DNA of 64,000 bases from Serratia marcescens (GTDB taxonomy: Bacteria; Pseudomonadota; Gammaproteobacteria; Enterobacterales; Enterobacteriaceae), in the NCBI RefSeq assembly GCF_006715005.1, contig NZ_VFMJ01000001.1, positions 1,860,001-1,924,000 of the forward strand, in the 5' to 3' direction. Shown in pieces: positions 20,593 to 28,901 of the stretch. The translations under genes and the position numbers were made by a program. The notes under the pieces were generated by a model. The model saw only the letters and a program-made list of their open reading frames with translations. It did no database searches and was not told the origin of the DNA. Numbering within the stretch: position 1 is the stretch's first letter; the number at the start of each line of letters is the position of its first letter.

Positions 20593-22662
20593 TTAGAAGG
20601 TGACGTTAACCTTGGCCCACAGGGTGCGGCCCGGTTCATTCACCGCGCTGTTGGCCGAATAGCCGAAGACGCTGTTGCCCGCCAGGTTGAGGTGTTCGCT
20701 GTAGGTCTTGTTCAGGATGTTATCCAGACCGGCGCTCAGCTTGACGTTTTTATTCACCTTGTAGGCGGCGTTGGCGGAGAGCACGCCGAAGCCGGCGCTT
20801 TCGGCAAAGTCTTTGCCTACCACGTTGCCTTCGTTGATCGCCACGCGGTGTTGGCTGCTGACCAAACGCCACAGGCCGGTGCCGCTCCAGTCGCCGTACT
20901 CATAGGTGAGCCCCAGACGCGCCTCCAGCGGCGGGATCTGCGGCAGCGGCCGGCCGTCGCTGGTGTTTTTCCCCCAGGAGTAGGCCAGGCTGGCGTCGGT
21001 TTTCCAGTGCTCGCTCAGCTGATAACCCATGCCCATTTCGCCGCCCATGATGTTGGCGTTGACGTTATCGGCCTGGCTGAGACGCGCGTTGTGCGGATCA
21101 TATTTGAACAGGATGAAATCATCGACGCGGCCCACGTAAGCGGAGACCCAGCCGTTGAAGCGTTTGCCGTTGTACTGCGCGCCGATGTCGAGCTGCGTGG
21201 TTTTTTCGCTCTTGACGCTGGAGAACGGATCCTTGCTGCCGTTCGGGCCGAGCTTCGGCGAGAACAGTTCCCAATAATCCGGGAAGCGCTCGGTATAACC
21301 GACGCCGGCATACAGCATCAGCGGCAGGTCGGCCAACGTATGCTCAAGACGCATAAAACCGCTCGGCAGGGTGTCTGAACGTTCCCCATCGCTGCCGCTG
21401 CGGAAATTCTCCACCAGGGTGCGGTCAAGACGCGCGCCGCCGATCAGTTTATCCTGTTCGCTGGTGGACCAGGTCAGTTCACTGAAGGCGCCGTAGCTGT
21501 TGAACTGGGCGTCTTTTTCCCAACTGCCGCGGCTCATGCTGCGGTGGGTGTTGGTTTGAGTGTCCAGGCCGCTTTCAAGCTTCACGTCCTGCCACAGCCA
21601 GGTGCCCATCACGCGGCCGCCGACGGTGCGGCGATCGAGCTGCATCGTCATGCCGGAGGACATCATGTGCCCGCCGTGACCGCCCATGCTCATACCGCCA
21701 TGGCCACCGTGCCCCCCCATGCCACCGCTGCCCGGCGAGCGCAGGGTGACGTTGTCCATCACGTGGTTGGCGTAGTTGTAGTAGACCTGCGCTTCCAGCT
21801 TATCCAGCACCTCGCCAATATTGGATTTTTCCACCCGCATGCCCAGGCTTTCGCGTTTGAACTGCGAACCATCCATGCTGCGGCCGGCATAGCGCGCTTC
21901 GCCGTTGCCGCGGCCCATAGTCACTTCCAGCAGCGTGTCATTGTCCGGCGTCCAGCCGAGCGCCAGATCGCCGTTCCACTTGTCCCAGCGCGATGGCACG
22001 CGCGTATTCGTTCCGTCCTGATAATCGTTGGAACGGGATTTGTTAGCCATCACCCGCAGATAGCCTTGTTCGGCGCCGAGGCTGGCGTCGATATTCTCGT
22101 CCCAGCGGCCGTTGGAGCCGGTCAACACGCTGGCATTGCCCTTGATGCCCGGCTTGTCGAAGCGCGGCCGTTCACGCTCGAAACGCACCGTGCCCGCCGA
22201 CGATCCCGGCCCCCACAGCACCGTCTGCGGCCCTTTGGTGATGGTCAACAGATCGAAGCTTTCCGGCGAGATATAAGAGGTCGGCGCATCCATCCGCGAT
22301 GGGCAGGCACCCAGCATTTCCGAACCGTCGGTGAGGATTTTCAACCGCGAGCCGAACATGCCGCGAAACACCGGATCGCCGTTGGTGCCGCCGTTGCGGA
22401 TCTGCGAAAAGCCGGGGATGGTTTTCAGGTAGTCCGAGCCATCGCTGGCCGGCACCGGCTGGCGTGGGGTTTTCGGCGAGGTGACGATGGTCAACGGAGA
22501 GTAGAGCGGCGCGGTGACGGTGATCACGTCGCCATCATTAACCTGTGCGTCGGTAGGGTGCTGATGCGCCTGTGCCGCGTGGCCGGCCAGCAGGAACAGC
22601 GGCATGGCGGCGGTGATGGCGCGGGTAACGGCGTTCTTTTTATAAGTCGGTTTAAACATCAT
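20593..22662 (-). CDS. oprC: TonB-dependent copper receptor (OprC/NosA-like)
   Basis: This outer-membrane barrel takes up copper. After a signal peptide (ending GHAAQAHQH), the plug includes LKTIPGFSQIRNGGTNGDPVFRG, split here as family landmarks LKTIPGFSQIRNGG and GDPVFRGMFGS, then DGSEMLGACPSRMDAP. The CxxxM pair (Cys120, Met124) corresponds to the copper ligands known in Pseudomonas OprC, whose second half is HxM; an H-M-M at 332-334 fits it. That HxM lies in an unusual Gly/His/Met-rich loop at about 311-340. The barrel ends LWAKVNVTF with the terminal Phe. Two ATGs are adjacent at the start and the second (22659) is better spaced from AAGGA. The DUF2946 gene upstream has the same orientation and is also Met/His-rich. 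Confidence 0.92.
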   Translation of the reverse strand: MMFKPTYKKNAVTRAITAAMPLFLLAGHAAQAHQHPTDAQVNDGDVITVTAPLYSPLTIVTSPKTPRQPVPASDGSDYLKTIPGFSQIRNGGTNGDPVFRGMFGSRLKILTDGSEMLGACPSRMDAPTSYISPESFDLLTITKGPQTVLWGPGSSAGTVRFERERPRFDKPGIKGNASVLTGSNGRWDENIDASLGAEQGYLRVMANKSRSNDYQDGTNTRVPSRWDKWNGDLALGWTPDNDTLLEVTMGRGNGEARYAGRSMDGSQFKRESLGMRVEKSNIGEVLDKLEAQVYYNYANHVMDNVTLRSPGSGGMGGHGGHGGMSMGGHGGHMMSSGMTMQLDRRTVGGRVMGTWLWQDVKLESGLDTQTNTHRSMSRGSWEKDAQFNSYGAFSELTWSTSEQDKLIGGARLDRTLVENFRSGSDGERSDTLPSGFMRLEHTLADLPLMLYAGVGYTERFPDYWELFSPKLGPNGSKDPFSSVKSEKTTQLDIGAQYNGKRFNGWVSAYVGRVDDFILFKYDPHNARLSQADNVNANIMGGEMGMGYQLSEHWKTDASLAYSWGKNTSDGRPLPQIPPLEARLGLTYEYGDWSGTGLWRLVSSQHRVAINEGNVVGKDFAESAGFGVLSANAAYKVNKNVKLSAGLDNILNKTYSEHLNLAGNSVFGYSANSAVNEPGRTLWAKVNVTF

Positions 22663-22884
22663 CTTTCCTTAAGCTAACTCTTTTCCGTTCTTGGCCGAGG
22701 GATTATTCAGGCGTGGGGCGACCTGGCGAAAATCACCATCGGAAAATACGGGGGTTAATTCCATCAGCGTGGAAATAACCGGATTAATAATGTCGTCTCG
22801 GTGATTAATCGTTGGGCGAATTAATTCCGCCGGGTTGAAGCAATCAACGGCAATACAGAGAACGGCAATGGGCTTATTGTTAAA

Positions 22885-23340
22885 TCAGAGGAAAGAGACG
22901 GGGGGCGCGCGCGGCTGTAATTCTGTGTGAACGACGTGGGCAAACAGGGGAACGAGATAGTGAATCGGAGGCGGGCGTGAAGCCAGCGACTGAGACCAGA
23001 ACAGCGGGGCGTGGCTCACGTCCAGCAGCGGCGCGTGCAGCAACAGCACGCAGTAGCCGCAGGCGCTGTCGTCCATCATCATCGCCATGTTGTGGTGGCC
23101 GCCGCCGTGCTGCATCAGCGGCTGTGAGGCTTTTTCAGGCTCAGGCGGCGGCGAATGCATCCCGTGATGCATCGGCATCGCCATGCCGCAATCCGCCATG
23201 GCGGTCGTTCCAGCACTTCCGGCGCGTACATGCTCCAGGGATCGCGAGACCACCGGCGCAATGAACAACATCAGAATGGCAAACATCCCTAACCAGGCGG
23301 CAGCCCGATGTCGCGATGCAGAGCGCTGAATTAACGACAC
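22885..23340 (-). CDS. DUF2946 family protein, Met/His-rich
   Basis: This protein of about 151 aa belongs to the DUF2946 family, often found beside copper TonB receptors, as here. It has one N-terminal membrane segment (AAWLGMFAILMLFIAPVV), a periplasmic part rich in Met and His (MPMHHGMHS, QHGGGHHNMAMMMDDSA) and a conserved CGYCVLLLHAPL segment. These features suggest metal binding in the periplasm, which is inference. I chose the GTG at 23340, since TAGG lies about 6 nt upstream; a TTG at 23346 is possible. Co-regulation with the copper receptor downstream is likely but not proven. Confidence 0.82.
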   Translation of the reverse strand: MSLIQRSASRHRAAAWLGMFAILMLFIAPVVSRSLEHVRAGSAGTTAMADCGMAMPMHHGMHSPPPEPEKASQPLMQHGGGHHNMAMMMDDSACGYCVLLLHAPLLDVSHAPLFWSQSLASRPPPIHYLVPLFAHVVHTELQPRAPPVSFL

Positions 23341-23516
23341 AATCAACCTAAAAAAAGGGTTAACACAGGGTAGGGAATTGTACTGGTTTATGTCGAAATG
23401 TTAAAACCTTTTATTTCTGGTCAACGGTCTGTTGATGAATATATTATCGGATAAGCGCTTTAATTCTGACCAAGGGCTATTTTTTTTGCGCCAATAACGT
23501 GACGGGGACAATATTA

Positions 23517-24125
23517 ATGACGGAAAAACTGGCGAGCACCATTATCCCGCTTTATGACGAACATGCCGCCACCTGGGAGCGTCTCAGACCCAGCACGCTG
23601 TTTGAACGGCCGTGGCTCGACCGCTTTTTGCAGCTCACCCCGGCCAATGCGCGGCTGCTGGATCTTGGCTGCGGCAATGGCGTGCCGATTGCCGCCTATT
23701 TTATCGAACAGGGGCATCGGGTGACCGGCATCGACGGTGCGCAGGCGATGATCGCGCGCTGCCGGCAGCGTTTTCCGCAGCAGGAATGGCGGCAAATGGA
23801 TATGCGCCAGCTGGATTTAGCGGCGAAGTTCGACGGCCTGCTGGCCTGGGACAGCTTCTTCCATCTTGCGCGCGACGATCAGCGCCGCATGTTTCCACTG
23901 TTCAGACGTCATGCCGGGCAGCATGCCGCACTGATGTTCACCAGCGGCCCTGCAGACGGCGTGGCGATTGGCAGCTTCGAAGGCCAGCCGCTGTTTCACG
24001 CCAGCCTGGCGCCGGAGGAGTACACGCGCTTGCTGCAGGAGAATGGCTTCCGCGTGGTGGATCATGTGGTGGAAGATCCCGCCTGCGGGGGAAGAACGGT
24101 CTGGCTGGCGCAAGCCGTTGAGTGA
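23517..24125 (+). CDS. Class I SAM-dependent methyltransferase
   Basis: This 202-aa methyltransferase has an intact SAM-binding motif I (ARLLDLGCGNGVPIAAYF) and the motif II acidic residue region (HRVTGIDGAQAMIARC). A YDEHAATWERLRP segment near the N-terminus is common in this family. The substrate is unknown. The ATG at 23517 has ACGGGGACA upstream and is preferred over a GTG at 23499. It stands alone and converges on the PQQ-type dehydrogenase gene across a clear hairpin. Confidence 0.87.
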   Translation: MTEKLASTIIPLYDEHAATWERLRPSTLFERPWLDRFLQLTPANARLLDLGCGNGVPIAAYFIEQGHRVTGIDGAQAMIARCRQRFPQQEWRQMDMRQLDLAAKFDGLLAWDSFFHLARDDQRRMFPLFRRHAGQHAALMFTSGPADGVAIGSFEGQPLFHASLAPEEYTRLLQENGFRVVDHVVEDPACGGRTVWLAQAVE

Positions 24126-24136
24126 CAATGTCACGA

Positions 24137-24156
24137 GCAGGTTCATCGGAACCTGC
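24137..24156. terminator. Hairpin between convergent genes
   Basis: GCAGGTTC (24137-24144) and GAACCTGC (24149-24156) form a perfect 8-bp stem with a 4-nt loop between two convergent stop codons (24125 and 24166). It probably serves both genes. Confidence 0.7.
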
Positions 24157-24165
24157 CCGTTAACG

Positions 24166-25467
24166 TTATTTAGCGCTGACGCGCCAAACGGTGTTACCCA
24201 CGTCATCCGCAATCAGCAGGGCGCCGGACTTGTCAATCGCTAACCCTACCGGTGCGCCATAGAGTTCTTTCTCGTCGTCGGAGACAAATCCGGTCACCAC
24301 CGCTTTCAGTTTGCCGACCGGCTTGCCTTGCTCGAACGCCACGTAGCTGACCCGGTAGCCGTTCAGCGGCGAGCGATCCCAGCTGCCGTGCTCGCTGACA
24401 AAGGCGCCGCCGCGATACTCGGCCGGCAGTGCGCTTGCGGTATAGAACAGCAGCCCCAGCGGCGCGACGTGCGAGCTGAGGGCGTAGTCCGGCTTGATGG
24501 CTTTCGCCACCAGATCCGGCCGCGCCGGCTGCACCCGACGATCGACGTGCTGGCCGAAATAGCTGTAAGGCCAGCCGTAGAAGCCGCCGTCCTGCACGGA
24601 GGTCAGATAGTCCGGCACCAGATCGGCGCCGATCTCGTCACGCTCGTTGACGATGGCCCACAGCTTGCCGCTGTGCGGTTCCCACTGCAGCCCGGTTGGG
24701 TTGCGCAGGCCGCTGGCGAAGATGCGGCTGGCGCCAGAGGCGGTGTCCACTTCCAGTACCGCGGCGCGCCGGTACTCTACGGCCAGGCCATTTTCGGTGA
24801 TGTTGCTGTTGGAGCCGACGCCGACATACAGCTTTTTGCCGTCCGGGCTAGCCAGCAGGGCCTTGGTCCAGTGGTGGTTGATGGTGTCCGGCAGATCGGC
24901 CAGCTCTTTACCCGCATCGCTGATGCGCGTTTCGCCCGGCTGATAGGCGTACTGCATGATATTGCCGGTGTTGGCCACGTACAGGGTGTTGCCAATCAAC
25001 TGGACGCCGAACGGGGAATCGAGCCCCTCGAGGAAGATATGCTTTTCCCAGCCGCCGTCGGCAGTTGGGCGCAGCAGGGTGATGCGGTTGCCGCCTTTGC
25101 CGCCTTTACCGGATTGGCCTTTCACCAGCCCGGCGATCAGCTGCTTGGTCGTGCTGACCGCTTCGGTGCCCGGGCCGTTGGCTTCCACCACCAACACATC
25201 GCCGTTGGGCAGGGTAAGCAGCTGGCGCGGATGCAGCAAACCGTCCGCCACCTTGTCGATTTTCAATCCTTCGGCCACTTTCGGCATCTGGTTCTGTTGC
25301 CAACCCACGCCCTTAGGCACCTGCATCGGCGGGATCAGAAAGTTTTGCGCCGGCGGTAATGTCGGATCCGGGCCCATTTGTTGTTCCGGCGAAATGACGG
25401 CGCTGTTATCGCAGCCGGCCACCGCCAAAACGGCAGCAAGAGTGAGCGCCAGGGATGATAGCTTCAT
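24166..25467 (-). CDS. PQQ-dependent sugar/sorbosone dehydrogenase-like lipoprotein
   Basis: This 433-aa secreted beta-propeller belongs to the PQQ-dependent soluble glucose/sorbosone dehydrogenase family. The start is the ATG at 25467 (MKLSSLALTLAAVLAVAGCDNS), with AAGGAGG upstream. A lipobox (VAGC) makes it a lipoprotein. Propeller landmarks include LDSPFGVQLIGNTLYVANTG, GRRAAVLEVDTASGASRIFASGLRNPTGL-type blades, HGSWDRSPLNGYRV and GLAIDKSGALLIADDVGNTVWRV. The actual substrate and cofactor binding cannot be settled by eye. A DUF2231 membrane protein lies 10 nt upstream in the same direction, so the two are probably one operon. Confidence 0.85.
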   Translation of the reverse strand: MKLSSLALTLAAVLAVAGCDNSAVISPEQQMGPDPTLPPAQNFLIPPMQVPKGVGWQQNQMPKVAEGLKIDKVADGLLHPRQLLTLPNGDVLVVEANGPGTEAVSTTKQLIAGLVKGQSGKGGKGGNRITLLRPTADGGWEKHIFLEGLDSPFGVQLIGNTLYVANTGNIMQYAYQPGETRISDAGKELADLPDTINHHWTKALLASPDGKKLYVGVGSNSNITENGLAVEYRRAAVLEVDTASGASRIFASGLRNPTGLQWEPHSGKLWAIVNERDEIGADLVPDYLTSVQDGGFYGWPYSYFGQHVDRRVQPARPDLVAKAIKPDYALSSHVAPLGLLFYTASALPAEYRGGAFVSEHGSWDRSPLNGYRVSYVAFEQGKPVGKLKAVVTGFVSDDEKELYGAPVGLAIDKSGALLIADDVGNTVWRVSAK

Positions 25468-25477
25468 GAAAACCTCC

Positions 25478-25903
25478 TTATTTTGCACGGGTGGCAAGGG
25501 CCAGCAGAACATTAGCCACGCTCAGCAGCGCGACCACGATGGCAGATAGCACCAGGCCTTCCGGCACCACGGCGTACGCATCCCGGCTATGCACGAAAGC
25601 GTTGATGATGGCGAAAACGATGGCGATCAGATTCAACCAGAAATGGAGTTTGACCGATGAACCCTGCCGCCGGCCGCTGCCGAACCACACCTGCACCAGG
25701 TTAATCAGCCGGGGAATAATGGCAAAAACCAGGCCAATGGCGATCAGCCAGCCGGCACCATTGACCCACTGAATGTTCGCCGTGCAGGCATAGATGATGT
25801 CGAAGATCAGCGCCGCGGTGAAAAATCCATAGGGTATCGGGTTGAGCCATTCATAGACGGCCACTGCGGCCGCCGAGGGCCTTGCTGTCGTTTGCGTGGT
25901 CAT
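25478..25903 (-). CDS. DUF2231-family membrane protein
   Basis: This 141-aa inner-membrane protein has four predicted membrane segments (about YGFFTAALIFDIIYAC, GAGWLIAIGLVFAII, FWLNLIAIVFAIINAFV and LVLSAIVVALLSVANVLLALA), in keeping with DUF2231. The family is sometimes linked to redox or heme membrane proteins; no heme ligand set is obvious here. The ATG at 25903 has GGAGAT upstream and removes an implausible 34-residue extension. It precedes the PQQ-type lipoprotein gene by 10 nt and is probably translated from the same mRNA. Confidence 0.83.
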   Translation of the reverse strand: MTTQTTARPSAAAVAVYEWLNPIPYGFFTAALIFDIIYACTANIQWVNGAGWLIAIGLVFAIIPRLINLVQVWFGSGRRQGSSVKLHFWLNLIAIVFAIINAFVHSRDAYAVVPEGLVLSAIVVALLSVANVLLALATRAK

Positions 25904-26071
25904 GCAGGTATCTCCATGAAAAATGATAGGTAAAAAGGGCATTGGCCCCTTAAAGCTTTGTTCAGATTTACCGATTTGAACAATTTTGATTCTCATTTTT
26001 AGCATGCGGTGTTAAAACCGAAGCCATCACTGCGGCATTATCAATGGCTTAGCAACATCAGGAGGAAGGGC

Positions 26072-26530
26072 ATGAGTATAGAGCGCGTTCAGCGATTTCT
26101 GGCCGAGCACGCACCGGAAACGGCGGTGACGGTGCTGGCAAAGAATACCGCTACGGTGGCGCTGGCGGCGGAAGCCTTTGGGGTGGAGAGCGGGCAGATC
26201 GCCAAGACGCTGTCGTTTCGCGTGAACGACGGCGTGGTGCTGTTGGTGATGGCGGGAACCGCCAGAATCGACAACAAGAAGTACAAACAATTCTTCGGCG
26301 TAAAGGCGCGTATGCTGCCGGCAGAGGAGGTGGAGGCGCTGACCGGCTATCCACCCGGCGGCGTTTGCCCCTTTGCCGCACCGGAAACGGTGAGAATTTA
26401 CTGCGACCGCAGCCTGTGCAGCTACGGTGAAGTGCTCCCGGCAGGCGGCAGCGATAACTCAGGCGTGAGAATTGCGCCACTGCGGCTGGCCAGCATCACC
26501 GGAGCAGAGTGGATTGACGTGACAGGGTAA
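26072..26530 (+). CDS. YbaK/ProX-type aminoacyl-tRNA deacylase domain protein
   Basis: This 152-aa single-domain protein of the YbaK/EbsC family hydrolyses mischarged aminoacyl-tRNAs in trans. The start at 26072 has AGGAGGAAGGG upstream. Family landmarks are AEAFGVESGQIAKTLSFRV, LLVMAGTARIDNKKYKQ (the invariant Lys region) and GYPPGGVCPFA, with the Gly-Gly-x-x-P-F motif. Specificity, such as Cys-tRNA(Pro) or another misacylated tRNA, is not decidable by eye. Confidence 0.9.
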   Translation: MSIERVQRFLAEHAPETAVTVLAKNTATVALAAEAFGVESGQIAKTLSFRVNDGVVLLVMAGTARIDNKKYKQFFGVKARMLPAEEVEALTGYPPGGVCPFAAPETVRIYCDRSLCSYGEVLPAGGSDNSGVRIAPLRLASITGAEWIDVTG

Positions 26531-26612
26531 CGACAAGCGACCGCGTAACAATTGCGTTATGTTAAATAGAGTACATCAATTCGTGATTAATACGCTGTTT
26601 TAACTGGTAAAA

Positions 26613-26993
26613 TCACAAGCTCATCGATTTATGGCAAACCGCCTCGATATTGTGCCCATCCGGGGCGATCACAAATGCCGCATAGTAATGGGCATGGTAA
26701 TTGGGCCGCAAGCCGGGCGTGCCATTGTCTTTGCCGCCGGCGTTTAACGCGGCGTGATAGAACGCATCGACCTGTTCACGGCTGCTTGCGGCAAATGCCA
26801 GGTGCAGATGCGCCGGTTTTTCATCGGTCTGAAACAGGCATAATGACACGTTATCTCGATCGCGGCACAGCTCAACGCCATAGTCGGGTTCGCCTTCGGC
26901 AACGATCTTTACGCCCAGTGGCGCCAGCGCATTGAGGAAAAACGCTTTGCTGAGGGCAAAGTCGCTGACGCCAAATTTCACATGATCAAACAT
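26613..26993 (-). CDS. VOC (glyoxalase/bleomycin-resistance fold) family protein
   Basis: This 126-aa vicinal-oxygen-chelate protein begins MFDHVKFGVSDFALSKAFF, the usual first beta-alpha-beta unit, with a metal-ligand His at position 4. The second module has HLAFAASSREQVDAFYHAAL, and the end is AAFVIAPDGHNIEAVC, where the final Glu is the usual second ligand. The start at 26993 has GGAG upstream. The substrate is unknown and it stands alone. Confidence 0.88.
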   Translation of the reverse strand: MFDHVKFGVSDFALSKAFFLNALAPLGVKIVAEGEPDYGVELCRDRDNVSLCLFQTDEKPAHLHLAFAASSREQVDAFYHAALNAGGKDNGTPGLRPNYHAHYYAAFVIAPDGHNIEAVCHKSMSL

Positions 26994-27284
26994 GGGGAGA
27001 CTCCTTGAGCGTGAAAGAATGTTCCCATTCAGTATAGCCAACGCCGTGATACGTGCCGCAAGCGAAGAAAGCGGATGCCAATGCGCATCTAGCGTGCAAA
27101 TATTGCCCGTTTAAATGACGCGTTTGGGTGAAATCTGCAGTATTGTAGCCGCCACGCTTTATCAGATTTCACGTAGCGCGATCAAAAAGGCAGGGGATTT
27201 TTGGCCAATACCGGCAGGTATGCGCCATCGAAAATCATGTCCGGTCATCATTACTGGAGCGGGAAATGGCAGAGCGCATACTGG

Positions 27285-27660
27285 CCGGCATGTTAACGGC
27301 AATTCATCAGCAGTGCCGGCGCTGGCAGCCAAACCAACGATTGATATCTTGCTGGAGGTGAAAGCCTGGCGGCGTTGGATGGTTTGAATGACAAGATGCA
27401 TGACATGAGATCTACGCTGCGCGGCGAGAACGGCATTACCGGCAGGCGTTACTACATCAAGGGAAACGGCGATCGCACGCATCACGTACGCAGGAAGTGA
27501 ACAGGCGATCCGACATTTGACGTTCAGAGACTATCTGCGCAAGCATCATGGTATTCGCGGCAATCAAGCGACAGGCAGCAGAAGACAGCCGGCAAAACCC
27601 GGCGGCTTATGGCCCGGTTGAAAAACGAATTTATTCACGGCATGAGCAGTTGGCGCGGCA
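27285..27660 (+). pseudogene. Decayed GrpB/UPF0157-family gene
   Basis: The 26994-27882 gap has no intact gene, but the plus strand keeps fragments of a GrpB-family protein in shifting frames. The fragments are SSAVPALAAKPTIDILLEV (near 27303-27360; intact members have STAVPGLAAKPIIDI), GENGITGRRYYIKGNGDRTHH (about 27422-27485), then in another frame AIRHLTFRDYLRKHHG (about 27507-27555) and a remnant ARLKNEFIHG. Frame changes and stops between them mean the gene is broken. The rest of the gap shows nothing I can support. Confidence 0.72.
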
Positions 27661-27882
27661 TGGTTAACCGCAGGAGAAAGCCCATGATTAGGCCTGGACG
27701 GCAGAATCCACATATTATCGCCTAGGTGCGCATAATGTATATTATGTTAAATGCACTCACTGAGTATGCACCGGGGTTATTCTGCCCGTCCTTTCTCACC
27801 TCACCTTCAAGGCTTATCAGGCTGACATCCTTTTTTATGTTTAAGCCCATCTATCAACACATCTCAGTTTCATCATCTCAGT

Positions 27883-28263
27883 TTAACCCTTAGTCGGCGT
27901 ACCTTGATGAAAGCGCATCTGCCAACCCGCCTTTTCCGTCAGGAGCCAAATCGATGAGCGTTCAGTGCAACGAACGGCGCGGCCCTGCGCGTCACGCTGA
28001 AAACTTTTGTACGTCAGCAACACGGCGCCTTCACTGATTTTCGCCAGCTTAAAACCTTCGGCGAAAATCGGCGGATAATCCGTTTCCATCTCCAGCGCCG
28101 CAACGGTTTGGCATTTGTCATAACGTAGGCCTGAACGACCAATCTCTTCAAAGTCTTCATGCAACAATGCCGCGACATGTTTCGGATCGCAGCGCGTTGT
28201 TGGCTGGTGCAGTTCAACCTCAAGCGCCTGAATTTGGCTAAGCCACTGTGCAAAATGGGTCAA
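27883..28263 (-). CDS. DUF4440 / NTF2-like protein
   Basis: This 126-aa protein of the DUF4440 (NTF2-like, SnoaL-related) fold has an N-terminal helix pair (WLSQIQALEVELHQP), then HEDFEEIGRSGLRYDKCQTV, AVLLTYKSFQRDAQGRAVRCTERSSIW and the closing WQMRFHQGTPT. The conserved HEDF-x-E-x-G and the terminal FHQGT are typical. No function is assigned, and no partner gene is evident. Confidence 0.83.
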   Translation of the reverse strand: MTHFAQWLSQIQALEVELHQPTTRCDPKHVAALLHEDFEEIGRSGLRYDKCQTVAALEMETDYPPIFAEGFKLAKISEGAVLLTYKSFQRDAQGRAVRCTERSSIWLLTEKAGWQMRFHQGTPTKG

Positions 28264-28349
28264 AATGCCCTCCTTTTTTGATCGCGCTACGTGAAATCTG
28301 GCAAACTTCGGCAGTCAATCTACATCAGAATGACACTCGTGAAACCTGA

Positions 28350-28862
28350 CTATTCCCAGGATTCCTTCTCATAGGGTTTTTGCCAGTTCTTTTCCGTGAC
28401 GGGTACGAGTTCCCCGTTGAACGTATAGGTACAACAGCGGCATCTCACCGGCACATCTTCTGCGGTGAATGCCGGGTTCACTTTCTGCAGTATCCCGTGA
28501 TCATCTATGCATAGTCCGCTGTAATAGCTCGACTCACCACAGCAGACATAGCTCTGCCAGTTTTTACGGTGCAGCGCCACCAGGTAAAAAATAGGCGCTT
28601 CTTTATCCAACCGACTTACCGCTTCGCTATGTACTTCATTCCAGGGTTGGCCCACTTTACTGAGCAAAAATTGAAATAGCGGCGTGTAATCCATGCCATG
28701 TTGTATCCGCCCATGCATACTTTCACGCAGCGGCAACTGCTCATCGTCTGCCTGTTTGCCATGGCGTCCCCAGCGGTACTCACCACCGCTGGCGATGGGC
28801 TCTCTAGATGCAACGCTTTCTCTTCTATAGAGTTTCTTCTTTCCATCTCGATGTGCTCTCAT
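28350..28862 (-). CDS. Hypothetical cytoplasmic protein, 170 aa
   Basis: I do not recognise this gene's function. The ATG at 28862 has GAGG 4 nt upstream. The N-terminus is strongly basic (HRDGKKKLYRRESVASRE). A middle part, DYTPLFQFLLSKVGQPWNEVHSEA, looks helical. The C-terminal half has several Cys residues (YVCCGESSYYSGLCID, RCRCCTYTF) that could bind a metal, which is only a suggestion. There is no signal peptide or membrane segment. It is followed by nothing in its own direction for about 85 nt. Codon use looks native. Confidence 0.7.
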   Translation of the reverse strand: MRAHRDGKKKLYRRESVASREPIASGGEYRWGRHGKQADDEQLPLRESMHGRIQHGMDYTPLFQFLLSKVGQPWNEVHSEAVSRLDKEAPIFYLVALHRKNWQSYVCCGESSYYSGLCIDDHGILQKVNPAFTAEDVPVRCRCCTYTFNGELVPVTEKNWQKPYEKESWE

Positions 28863-28901
28863 CAAGCCTCAATAGTGACATTGTCACACAAAAAGAAATC
28901 C

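Noticed and set aside
27115-27485. Small open frames on both strands (27115-27387 plus, 27162-27485 minus)
   Set aside because: Both overlap the decayed GrpB-family fragments; only the short fragments resemble a protein family, so no intact gene is called.
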